Below are positions 50,125 through 57,941 of a DNA stretch of 64,000 nucleotides, piece by piece (positions within the stretch are counted from its first letter, which is position 1; every line of letters begins with the position of its first letter). The stretch spans positions 2,033,001 to 2,097,000 of the forward strand of contig NZ_CP007033.1 in the NCBI RefSeq assembly GCF_000512895.1, given 5' to 3'. The translations under genes and the position numbers were made by a program. Origin of the DNA: Dehalobacter restrictus DSM 9455 (GTDB lineage Bacteria; Bacillota; Desulfitobacteriia; Desulfitobacteriales; Syntrophobotulaceae). The notes beneath the pieces were generated by a model, which ran no database searches, was not told the origin of the DNA, and worked only from the letters and a program-made list of their open reading frames with translations.

Positions 50125-50353
50125 ACCCTTCTTCCTCCCGTCATTTTTTCAACCGCCGGGCAATATGCTGGTTAAATGCCTATCTCCCCTTTCCTCATTT
50201 TGTATAAAAAATGTTCCAAATGTTTGCATACATTAATAATTTTGTAAATATTTTATGGTAAACTAAGTTAAGGAAGATTGAAGTCACAACAGCATAATAA
50301 AGTGTTAATACTAGATTTAACCAAGATAATATTCTTATCATTTGGTTTGTATA
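50125..50353. other. gene-free promoter region of CprK-like gene
   Basis: AT-rich. It holds the promoter of the minus-strand regulator. No conserved box recognised. Confidence 0.4.
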
Positions 50354-50434
50354 GTGGCACGTCCTAAAGAAATAATTGAGAATTTATTAAGTGCTGCTAT
50401 TAAGTGCTTTACTATCTTAGGAATGCAACTATAG
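50354..50434 (+). pseudogene. TetR-family regulator remnant (N-terminus)
   Basis: A GTG-started 27-codon frame reads MARPKEIIENLLSAAIKCFTILGMQL then stop. This is the first helix of a TetR DNA-binding domain (pattern: xxIleAAxxxFxxxG). No continuation of the HTH (TTVRDIA type) is found in any plus frame before the IS3 element at 50590. The gene was probably truncated by a deletion or by the IS insertion. The match is short, so confidence is moderate. Confidence 0.4.
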
Positions 50435-50589
50435 CGCATATATTATACAATATAAACTTTTATTATTCTTTAATCCGCGTTAAGACGCTATGCCTGCTTT
50501 ACCTTCGGAATCGTACTGTTGTTTTTTTCTCCGATGATAATCAACATCTTTTTTTCTTATATCTTCTAGTAAAAACAGCCAGGATGAAC

Positions 50590-51753
50590 TGCCCCCTGTC
50601 AAGTAGACAGATAAAAAAACTAAAAACTTTATGCTGCTAAGGTCTGATTTCGATACTCTATCGGAGTCAGGCCTTTTAGATTTTTCTGTAATCTTCTCGT
50701 GTTATAGAAATCAATGTATTGATCAATCGCTAGTTCTAATTCCTCATAGGTATGGAACTTCTGCAAATAGTACATCTCAGATTTGATGATTCCCCAAAAG
50801 CCTTCCATCGGACCATTATCGATACATCTACTGACACGGGACATACTTTGCGTACCACTAATGCTATCAATCTTATTTTTGAACTGTCTATTGGTATATT
50901 GAAAACCTCTATCACTATGGAATAGTGGCTTTGCATCAGGATTGGCTGCTACTGCCAGGTCAAAGGTTTTAAAGACGAGCTGGTTGTTATTGGCATGCCC
51001 AAGGACATAAGAAACGATTCTTCTGTCGCCGAGATCCAGTATCGCACTCAGATAAGCTTTCAGCCCATTTGTAAGTTTGAATTCCGTGACATCAGTCAAC
51101 CATTTTTGATTCGGTTTATCTGCCTGGAAATTCCTGTTCAGTATATTTTCAGCGGTTATCTGAGGTGTACTTGGGATATAGTTCTTCCGCTTCTTGCGAA
51201 TGACAGACTTCATATTGACAGATTCCATCAATCGATAGATGCGTTTGTGATTGTACTGTTGGCTCATGATCCTGTTGATATTCATCGTCATGCGCCGGTA
51301 TCCGTAAATACCATGAACTTCTGTGTATAGCCGAATCATCTCTTCCAGTATCAGTGTATTCCTTCTGTCTGTTTCACTTTCTGGCCGATTAATCCATTTA
51401 TAGTATGAAGAGCGTGCGATATCAGCAAAATTACATAATTCTGCTATGGCATATCGCTCTTCTTCATCTGTAACTGCCTGCAATTTTATTGTATCAGGAT
51501 AACATTTATTAGCTCTTAAAGTCTGTAGTCCTTGTTTTCCTTCTATTTGATATTTGCGAAGCCAGGCTTGAAAGGAGCTCTTATGAATTTGTAATTCGTA
51601 ACAGATTTGAGATGTCCCTCTTTTGCCAGAAAGATAATCTTCAATTGCTCTCAATTTTTCCCCTATTGGAACTTTTGTTTTCCGTCCCATAAAAAATATG
51701 CTCCCTTCATAAAAACAGTTTTATTATTTTAACTGTCTACTACGAAGGGAGCA
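50590..51753 (-). mobile_element. IS3-family insertion sequence
   Basis: An element of about 1164 bases with imperfect terminal inverted repeats. Both ends read TGCxCCCT... and share AGTAGACAG about 12 bases in, followed by AT-rich tracts. A target duplication is not clear. It carries one transposase frame. It lies 36 bases past the stop of the microprotein gene of methyltransferase cassette 2, so it probably removed or displaced that operon's terminator. Confidence 0.8.
50629..51690 (-). CDS. IS3-family transposase, single fused frame with short N-terminal region
   Basis: This 353-aa protein has an N-terminal helix-turn-helix (GTSQICYELQIHKSSFQAWL), then after only about 75 residues the OrfB part begins (ADIARSSYYKWINRPES). 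The DDE core has KWLTDVTEF (Asp), LFHSDRGFQY (Asp) and NGPMEGFWGIIKSE (Glu). Standard IS3/IS150 elements have a longer OrfA with a second HTH and leucine zipper, and a frameshift to OrfB. Here that middle appears deleted in frame. Activity is doubtful. Confidence 0.85.
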   Translation of the reverse strand: MGRKTKVPIGEKLRAIEDYLSGKRGTSQICYELQIHKSSFQAWLRKYQIEGKQGLQTLRANKCYPDTIKLQAVTDEEERYAIAELCNFADIARSSYYKWINRPESETDRRNTLILEEMIRLYTEVHGIYGYRRMTMNINRIMSQQYNHKRIYRLMESVNMKSVIRKKRKNYIPSTPQITAENILNRNFQADKPNQKWLTDVTEFKLTNGLKAYLSAILDLGDRRIVSYVLGHANNNQLVFKTFDLAVAANPDAKPLFHSDRGFQYTNRQFKNKIDSISGTQSMSRVSRCIDNGPMEGFWGIIKSEMYYLQKFHTYEELELAIDQYIDFYNTRRLQKNLKGLTPIEYRNQTLAA

Positions 51754-51789
51754 TATCAGGTCTTTTAAGTCTTTCTTATTCTCTTTATT

Positions 51790-51933
51790 TTAAAAGAGCG
51801 CCAGGAAAGTGACATAGGCAAAAATCATTTCCTGTCCGATATCCCAGCTCATAGCCATTGCAGGATCCTTATCTGCGAGTTCCGGATGCTGTTTAACGAT
51901 ATCACTCCAAGAGATTAACAATTGTTCTTCCAC
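51790..51933 (-). CDS. 47-aa conserved microprotein (cassette 2)
   Basis: The start is GTG at 51933, with AGGAGGTG six bases upstream, the same as cassette 1. It reads VEEQLLISW...ELADKDPAMAMSWDIGQEM and ends AYVTFLALF. It differs from copy 1 at three positions. It lies 13 bases after the UroD-like gene. Strong conservation of start signal and protein across three cassettes supports expression. Function unknown. Confidence 0.75.
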   Translation of the reverse strand: MEEQLLISWSDIVKQHPELADKDPAMAMSWDIGQEMIFAYVTFLALF

Positions 51934-51946
51934 CGTGAAGCACCTC

Positions 51947-53119
51947 CTATTTATAAATACCATACTCCATGACAAATTTGTTTACGGCAATGACGTTTTC
52001 TGCTTTAGCATCCTGCGGCGCGATAAGTTCCTTATCGGTACCAAAAATGTATCCTCCACCAGGTGCCAGATTATCCAATAATTCTTTTGCTTTGGCAATA
52101 CATTCTTCCTTGGTGCCATATTGCAGCAGTGTCGCCGGGAAAAGTCCGATGATGCACATGGTATCTTGGAGCTTTTGTTTCATTTCTTTGGGATCTCCGT
52201 GTTCAAACCAGCCCATTGTTTTCTTAGCCGGAAGTTCTTGAAGATGATTGTAAAAACGTGACCAATCGCCTTCGTAGAACGGTATTACATAGACATTATG
52301 GGCAGCGAAAAATTCCATGATCATTTTAAACGACGGCCAGTAATACTTGTCGAAGTCCGCTACTTTCAGCATGGTAGGTAAATGCAGCGGTAAAAGAAGA
52401 GCTTTTGGGTTTGGGCTCGGCGGTGCCATGTGAACCTGCCCCATGCCAAGTCTGATGACCAACGGTGTAAACGCTTGGATAGCCTCTGACAATTCCGCCG
52501 GACGACGGCGAATGTCCCCGAATACTCCTTTAATGCCCCTGAAGAAATCCGCAATCCAATCCATTGGGTGTAAAATAATGCCGTCAAATAGCACGGGCAT
52601 TCCTTGCGCGGCAAGTGAACCCTTAATGGCTCCCTTTTGGGCGCCAAACATCCCAAACTTCATGGCGCCTTTGGCAAATGCTAAATCCCTCATCGGTGAA
52701 TCCTTAGCCAGCTCAGCGTATTTTCGCGGCAACACCTTCTCTACCAAGAACCTGAATGGATCTTTGCTGAATTCCGGATATTCATCATCTTTCATTATTT
52801 GGGCAGATTCGTCGGAATACTGGACAATATTGCTGTCACTTAAGTAGTGAAATGCCTTACTCCCCAACGCCTGATAAACGCCGCCTGGTCTGGCAAAAGG
52901 CTGATGAAGCATATCCATCGGAATATCATTCGCCATCTTCAGCATTGCTTTACCGCATTTATCCATGTCCCAATTCGTCTCAGAATCAGTATATCCTCCA
53001 TAGTAAGCACCCCAAGTCCCATAAGTACCTAGCACTGGGACGCGATCCGCTTGTTCCAACCTTAAAGTTTTGAAGACACGGTCCAAACGTTCTTGATAAG
53101 TATTCATTACTTCACTCAT
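51947..53119 (-). CDS. UroD/MtaA-like corrinoid methyltransferase (cassette 2)
   Basis: 390 aa. The N-terminal LEQADRVPVLGTYGTW and C-terminal DNLAPGGGYIFGTDKEL mark the UroD barrel. PFYEGDW replaces the HxCG zinc motif of MtaA, with GWFEHGDPKE and TMCIIG conserved from cassette 1. It is the tandem paralogue of the gene at 54189, with which it shares long identical stretches (residues of about 85-150 and 255-390). The corrinoid gene ends three bases upstream. Confidence 0.85.
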   Translation of the reverse strand: MSEVMNTYQERLDRVFKTLRLEQADRVPVLGTYGTWGAYYGGYTDSETNWDMDKCGKAMLKMANDIPMDMLHQPFARPGGVYQALGSKAFHYLSDSNIVQYSDESAQIMKDDEYPEFSKDPFRFLVEKVLPRKYAELAKDSPMRDLAFAKGAMKFGMFGAQKGAIKGSLAAQGMPVLFDGIILHPMDWIADFFRGIKGVFGDIRRRPAELSEAIQAFTPLVIRLGMGQVHMAPPSPNPKALLLPLHLPTMLKVADFDKYYWPSFKMIMEFFAAHNVYVIPFYEGDWSRFYNHLQELPAKKTMGWFEHGDPKEMKQKLQDTMCIIGLFPATLLQYGTKEECIAKAKELLDNLAPGGGYIFGTDKELIAPQDAKAENVIAVNKFVMEYGIYK

Positions 53120-53122
53120 TGA

Positions 53123-53758
53123 TCAACCCACCCATCCTTGGCATATTTTCACACCTTCAGCTGCGTTTGTCGAGAAGGCGTCGGCACCTATGCTTTTACA
53201 AACAACCTCATTAACCGGTACTCCGCCGATAATCACCTTGACTGAACTTCTGAAGCCTGCTTCATTAAGCGCATTAACCGTTTCCTTCATACTATCCAGC
53301 GCCAAAGTCAATACGCCGCTTAATCCCACAATATCAGGATTAACCTCTTTAACCTTGTCCACGATCTGGCTGACCGGAACATTGATCCCCAGGTCGATTA
53401 CCTCAAAATTTGCGGCTTCAACCATGGATCTGAAAATATTTTTACCTATGTCATGAAGATCTCCGAAAACTGTAGCCAGGACAATTTTTCCACCTTTTGC
53501 TGAGGAACCTGCACTTAAAGCCGGTTTGAGCTTGTCCATTACACTTTGCAACACTTCCCCGGCAAAGACCAAGTCTCCGATAAAGTACTCGCCCGAATCA
53601 TAACGTTCACCTACGAGCGTCATACCTTGCTGACAGGCTTTAACAACTTCTTGAGCTGCGGCATTGTCGTCTTTGCTTAGTACTTCATCAATCGCCTTGT
53701 TTAACACGTCTTCGTCCAAATCGGACATCGCTTGAGTCAGGACTTTCAAATCCACCAC
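53123..53758 (-). CDS. corrinoid methyl-carrier protein (cassette 2)
   Basis: This 211-aa protein has one residue fewer than the other two close copies (NAAAQEV in the cap linker). The cobalt-binding motif is DLHDIG, then GLSGVLT and IIGGVPVNE. It starts with tandem GTG codons after AGGAGG. Nearly identical to 2921 and 55368, so the three carriers are likely interchangeable between cassettes. Confidence 0.93.
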   Translation of the reverse strand: MVDLKVLTQAMSDLDEDVLNKAIDEVLSKDDNAAAQEVVKACQQGMTLVGERYDSGEYFIGDLVFAGEVLQSVMDKLKPALSAGSSAKGGKIVLATVFGDLHDIGKNIFRSMVEAANFEVIDLGINVPVSQIVDKVKEVNPDIVGLSGVLTLALDSMKETVNALNEAGFRSSVKVIIGGVPVNEVVCKSIGADAFSTNAAEGVKICQGWVG

Positions 53759-53831
53759 TTCAAATCATCCTCCTTAAATTTTTTTGTTTAGTTTTGTAAT
53801 TCTGAAATAATTTTTTTATTCCATTAACTCG

Positions 53832-53859
53832 TCTATACAAGTAAAGATATCATTTGCAA
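53832..53859 (-). promoter_or_regulatory. cassette promoter, copy 2
   Basis: Minus strand: -35 TTGCAA, 16-base spacer beginning ATGATAT, -10 TATAGA. Same geometry as 3632 and 56094. Confidence 0.55.
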
Positions 53860-53949
53860 AAAACATATGAATTAGTGGGCGATAATTTGTTCATAGGTCT
53901 TTTGATTTTTTCCAATGATAATCGTTAAGTCTCCCCTTTATGATTAAGT

Positions 53950-54005
53950 AAAACGGGGCCGTTGCAAAACGAATTAAGATAATTCGTTAGCAACGGCCCC
54001 GTTTT
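53950..54005 (-). terminator. rho-independent terminator of cassette 3
   Basis: AAAACGGGGCCGTTGC pairs perfectly with GCAACGGCCCCGTTTT, and an inner ACGAATTA/TAATTCGT stem extends the hairpin. T-rich on both sides. Confidence 0.88.
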
Positions 54006-54031
54006 ATTTAGTCTTCCTTATTCTCTTTGTT

Positions 54032-54175
54032 TTAAAAGAGTGCAAGGAAAGTTACATAGGCAAAAATCATTTCCTGTCCAATATCCCAATTCATTCCCAT
54101 CGCGGGGTCCTTGTCTGCGAGTTCCGGATGCTCTTTAACGATATCACTCCAAGAGATCAACAATTGTTCTTCCAT
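54032..54175 (-). CDS. 47-aa conserved microprotein (cassette 3)
   Basis: This copy has ATG, not GTG, at the start codon (54175), with AGGAGGTG six bases upstream. That settles where all three copies begin. Sequence MEEQLLISW through GMNWDIGQEM to AYVTFLALF is identical to copy 1 apart from the initiator. It lies 13 bases after the UroD-like gene and is followed by a strong terminator. Function unknown. Confidence 0.78.
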   Translation of the reverse strand: MEEQLLISWSDIVKEHPELADKDPAMGMNWDIGQEMIFAYVTFLALF

Positions 54176-54188
54176 CGTGAAACACCTC

Positions 54189-55364
54189 CTATTTATAAAT
54201 ACCATACTCCATGACAAATTCATTTACGGCGATGATGTTTTCCGCCTTGCCATCAGCTGGCGCAAGAAGCTCCTTATCGGTGCCAAAAATGTATCCTCCG
54301 CCAGGTGCCAGATTATCCAATAATTCTTTCGCTTTGGCAATACATTCTTCCTTGGTGCCATATTGCAGCAGTGTCGCCGGGAAAAGTCCGATGACGCACA
54401 TGGTGTCTTTGAGTTTATCTTTTATCTCTTTAGGATCACCATGTTCGAACCAACCCCCTGTTTTCTTGGCTGGAAGCTCTTGAAGATGATTGTAATAACG
54501 CGACCAATCACCTTCGTAGAACGGTATTACATAGACATTATGGGCAGCAAAAAATTCCATGATCATTTTAAACGACGGCCAGTAATACTTGTCGAAGTCC
54601 GCTACTTTCAGCATCGTAGGTAAATGCAGCGGGAAAAGAAGGACTTTGGGGTTTGGTTTCGGTGGCCCCATGTGCACTTGACCCATGCCAAGCCTGATGA
54701 CCAACGGTGTAAACGCTTGGATGGCCTCTGCGAATTCCGCCGGACGACGGCGAATGTCTCCAAATACTCCTTTTATGCCCCGGAAGAAATCCGCAATCCA
54801 ATCCATCGGGTGTAAAATAATACCGTCAAATAGCAAAGGCATTCCATATTGCGCGGCAAGTGAACCCTCAATAGCTCCCTTTTGGCCGCCATACATTCCA
54901 AACTTCATGGCTCCTTTGGCAAATGCTAAATCCCTCATCGGTGAATCCTTAGCCAGTTCGGCATATTTTCGCGGCAAAACCTTTTCTACCAAAAACCTGA
55001 ACGGATCTTTGGTAAATTCGGGATATTCATCATCTTTCATTATTTGGGCAGACTCGTCGGAATACTGGACGATATTGCTGTCACTTAAGTAGTGGAATGC
55101 ACTGCTCCCCAATGCCTGATACACGCCACCCGGCCTGTTATAGATCATATGGATCATATCTACTGGAAGCTCATCTGCTACTTTCATTAGGGCTTTGCCG
55201 CATTTATCCGTATCCCAATTGGTTTCTGCATCGGTATACCCTGCAAAGTAAGAACTCCAAGTTCCATACGTGCCCAGCACAGGAACACGGTCGGCTTGTT
55301 CCAGTCTTAAGGTTTTAAAAATTCGGTTCAGACGTTCTTGATATAGGTTCATAACTTCACTCAT
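54189..55364 (-). CDS. UroD/MtaA-like corrinoid methyltransferase (cassette 3)
   Basis: 391 aa. LEQADRVPVLGTYGTW lies at the N-terminus and DNLAPGGGYIFGTDKEL at the C-terminus. PFYEGDW sits where MtaA has HxCG. It differs from cassette 2 chiefly at residues 40-80 (YFAGYTDAETNWDTDKC and MIHMIYNRPGG), in the part that in UroD-fold methyltransferases shapes the substrate side. A different methyl donor is possible. Tandem duplicate of the gene at 51947. Confidence 0.85.
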   Translation of the reverse strand: MSEVMNLYQERLNRIFKTLRLEQADRVPVLGTYGTWSSYFAGYTDAETNWDTDKCGKALMKVADELPVDMIHMIYNRPGGVYQALGSSAFHYLSDSNIVQYSDESAQIMKDDEYPEFTKDPFRFLVEKVLPRKYAELAKDSPMRDLAFAKGAMKFGMYGGQKGAIEGSLAAQYGMPLLFDGIILHPMDWIADFFRGIKGVFGDIRRRPAEFAEAIQAFTPLVIRLGMGQVHMGPPKPNPKVLLFPLHLPTMLKVADFDKYYWPSFKMIMEFFAAHNVYVIPFYEGDWSRYYNHLQELPAKKTGGWFEHGDPKEIKDKLKDTMCVIGLFPATLLQYGTKEECIAKAKELLDNLAPGGGYIFGTDKELLAPADGKAENIIAVNEFVMEYGIYK

Positions 55365-55367
55365 TAA

Positions 55368-56006
55368 TCAACCCACCCATCCTTGGCATATTTTTACGCC
55401 TTCAGCGGCGTTTGTTGAGAAAGCATCTGCCCCTATGCTTTTACATACATTCTCATTAACGGGTACGCCGCCGATAATAACCTTAACTGAATTTCTAAGG
55501 CCTGCTTCATTAAGCGCATTAACTGTTTCTTTCATACTATCCAGCGCCAAAGTCAGTACACCGCTTAATCCCACAATATCAGGGTTAACCTCTTTAACCT
55601 TGTCCACGATCTGGCTGACCGGAACATTGATCCCCAGGTCGATCACCTCAAAATTTGCGGCTTCAACCATGGATCTGAAAATATTTTTGCCTATGTCATG
55701 AAGATCTCCAAAAACTGTAGCTAAAACAATCTTTCCGCCTTTTGCTGAGGAACCTGCACTTAAAGCCGGTTTGAGCTTGTCCATTACACTTTGCAACACT
55801 TCCCCGGCAAAGACCAAATCCCCGATAAAGTACTCGCCCGAATCATAGCGTTCACCTACGAGTGTCATACCTTGCTGACAGGCTTTAACAACTTCTTGAG
55901 CTTCTGCGGCATTGTCGTCTTTGCTTAGTACTTCATCAATAGCCTTGTTTAACACGTCTTCGTCCAGATCAGACATCGCTTGGGTCAGGACTTTCAAATC
56001 CACCAC
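55368..56006 (-). CDS. corrinoid methyl-carrier protein (cassette 3)
   Basis: 212-aa two-domain B12 carrier: cap helices, DLHDIG with the cobalt-ligand His at 103, GLSGVLT and IIGG. GTG start with AGGAGG about ten bases upstream. Differs from the copy at 2921 at only about seven residues. First gene of the cassette, three bases before the UroD-like gene. Confidence 0.93.
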   Translation of the reverse strand: MVDLKVLTQAMSDLDEDVLNKAIDEVLSKDDNAAEAQEVVKACQQGMTLVGERYDSGEYFIGDLVFAGEVLQSVMDKLKPALSAGSSAKGGKIVLATVFGDLHDIGKNIFRSMVEAANFEVIDLGINVPVSQIVDKVKEVNPDIVGLSGVLTLALDSMKETVNALNEAGLRNSVKVIIGGVPVNENVCKSIGADAFSTNAAEGVKICQGWVG

Positions 56007-56093
56007 TTCAAATCATCCTCCTTAAATTTTTCTTTCATACCGATTGTGCTTGCAGTTCTTAGCCTGGAACAATATCCTCATTTTATTCTATTG

Positions 56094-56121
56094 TCTATAC
56101 AAGTAAGTATATCATATGCAA
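56094..56121 (-). promoter_or_regulatory. cassette promoter, copy 3
   Basis: Minus strand: -35 TTGCAT, 16-base spacer beginning ATGATAT, -10 TATAGA, about 90 bases before the corrinoid gene start. Confidence 0.55.
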
Positions 56122-56155
56122 ATAATATGCGTTATAGTTACAACTAAATCTTTGT

Positions 56156-56256
56156 TTATATTTTTAAAATTTTCTCGCATACACTGCAGAAATCCTGCAG
56201 ACCAAAATCAATTGGTTTGTCAGGGGCAAGCGGTAAATCAGTGGTTACTGCGCCCA
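56156..56256 (-). pseudogene. rdhA: reductive dehalogenase remnant
   Basis: A minus frame encodes [18 protein letters not shown] then [10 protein letters not shown] before running into a stop. This is the segment just before and at the start of the first Fe-S motif of CprA-like enzymes (compare [17 protein letters not shown] in the protein at 9273). About 30 codons remain. The Tat, corrinoid and remaining cluster regions are gone. It shows that another rdhA once lay here, at the island's right edge. Confidence 0.75.
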
Positions 56257-56260
56257 CTAA

Positions 56261-57256
56261 TTAAACAACATAAATAATGGGTATATTACCCAGCTTTTGT
56301 GATATTTGCTCTCTTAAGAACTGCTCACTCTGTTTTCGTATATGATCGCGATAGCAATATTTCCCTCGCCCTCTTCCTGTCATAAGCGTTTTATCGTAAA
56401 GCTCTATGGCATTAGGAAATGCTTCACTGTTGATTGCGCGATGAACATAGCTGTAAGTCATAAAAATGATCTCAATGAATATTTCTTTCTTTACTTTATC
56501 ACTAAGTTCATCGGAGAGTTGTTCAATGAGCTCCGAATATTGAGCCATCCAATCATCTACTAATATAACGGGAGCAATTAAAAGCCCAACCTTATATCCT
56601 GCATCGCACATTATATTTAATGCTTTAATTCTATTTTTTAGTGATGATGTTCCTATTTCCGCCTTTTGAATAATAAATTGAGGATTTACGCTCATGCGCA
56701 TAATGGTTCTGCCCCTATGATCTAATTTAAGAAAAGGTTCCACCATAGCAAACTTTGTTGGAAATGTAATAAATCCTTTATCGTTTTGTGCAAAGTTTTT
56801 TATTGTCCATTCCAAATTGCCGGTTATCGTATTTTCCAAAACCAAATCGCTGTTGCTTCCGATTTCAAACGTCAAATCGTTTGGTGAGGAATTCGCTTTT
56901 TTAAGCAATTTATCCATCATCTGCTCACGGTTAACAAAAAGTCGCAAATATGAGCATTTATTATAATTACACACCAGATAGCAATACAAACACATGGCAC
57001 TACATCCAGAGGAAGTAAATGGTACCAGAAAATCAGACACCTTATGATTGGGCTCATATTTATGAGTCTTTCGTATGCCAATGATGAGATATCTTTTCAT
57101 CCTTGCAAATTCTTTATTAGAATTTGAACGAAGCGGCTCAATATTGTTATGATTCCCAATCTCCACCCATGGAACATCCGAAAACTTGTCTTTTAAAAAT
57201 ATGCCTAGTTCATATCCAAGAGCCGCCGGCTCATAATATATTTTATCTGGAAACAA
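56261..57256 (-). CDS. splB: spore photoproduct lyase-like radical SAM protein
   Basis: This 331-aa protein has a radical-SAM motif CSAMCLYC (CxxxCxxC, about residues 84-91), preceded by FLVPFTSSG and followed by YLVCNYNKCSYLR, as in SplB. Downstream blocks ARxKxYLIIG, LTFEIGSNSDLVLE and RGKYCYRD also fit. SplB repairs the thymine dimer of UV-irradiated spores by an S-adenosylmethionine radical. The TTG start has AAGGGG seven bases upstream. It implies a spore-forming organism. It differs slightly in length from B. subtilis SplB (about 342 aa). Confidence 0.85.
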   Translation of the reverse strand: MFPDKIYYEPAALGYELGIFLKDKFSDVPWVEIGNHNNIEPLRSNSNKEFARMKRYLIIGIRKTHKYEPNHKVSDFLVPFTSSGCSAMCLYCYLVCNYNKCSYLRLFVNREQMMDKLLKKANSSPNDLTFEIGSNSDLVLENTITGNLEWTIKNFAQNDKGFITFPTKFAMVEPFLKLDHRGRTIMRMSVNPQFIIQKAEIGTSSLKNRIKALNIMCDAGYKVGLLIAPVILVDDWMAQYSELIEQLSDELSDKVKKEIFIEIIFMTYSYVHRAINSEAFPNAIELYDKTLMTGRGRGKYCYRDHIRKQSEQFLREQISQKLGNIPIIYVV

Positions 57257-57284
57257 ATCACCATCCCCTTGAATTAATAATCAA

Positions 57285-57713
57285 TTATAAGAACTTCTTC
57301 AGCTGCTGAATATTATTCTCTTCATATTTCAGCAGCTTTTCCATAAGATCCAAGATATCCCTTTCAGCTCCCGGGTATTTCTTAATGTTTTTTACAGCAT
57401 CGATTACACCCATATTGCTTCCGATTATTAGCATTTCTGAAATATGAGAAGGCGTTTTGTCGGTCACAGTTTGTATGTTGATCATCAAATAGGTTTTAGT
57501 TTTATCAAATGTACTAATGCCTTTTTCATCATAACCGTTTTTGTTTAGCAGTGACTTTGAGGCAGTATGGATTTCTTGGTACTCATTCAACTGAGACTCT
57601 AAATGTTTTTTAAATTTCTCATCGTCGACAACTCCAATCAATTGTTTTATTGTATCTACGCCCATTTCAGAATTCTGGTAGATATAGTTTAACAGTTCTG
57701 CATTTCCATTCAT
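57285..57713 (-). CDS. hypothetical ferritin-like helical protein
   Basis: 142 aa, almost all helical, with a repeated pattern of Glu/Lys-rich amphipathic helices (ELLNYIYQNSEMGVDTIKQLIG, then FKKHLESQLNEYQEIHTASKSLL). The size and ExxxH spacing suggest a four-helix bundle of the ferritin-like or DUF2383 type, but no family is claimed. It lies 28 bases upstream of the spore photoproduct lyase gene and is probably cotranscribed. A sporulation-linked role would be an inference. Confidence 0.6.
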   Translation of the reverse strand: MNGNAELLNYIYQNSEMGVDTIKQLIGVVDDEKFKKHLESQLNEYQEIHTASKSLLNKNGYDEKGISTFDKTKTYLMINIQTVTDKTPSHISEMLIIGSNMGVIDAVKNIKKYPGAERDILDLMEKLLKYEENNIQQLKKFL

Positions 57714-57941
57714 TGCATATCATCTCCTTTAGATTAACGTTCCCTAGTTTTAGCTCAAGTATTCGAGTTCTCTATATCCCAGCGTACTCTTATTATTTTA
57801 AACAATTATGGCTTCCACATGCCTTGAGGTTACAAAAAAGATGCCGACTGAGCCGGTGGGGCCTAGGTGTCAGGATGTATTTCAAAAAAAAGCCTGTGGA
57901 TGCAGCAGTGTAAAATCTTAATAAATTCTTATGAGAACTTA

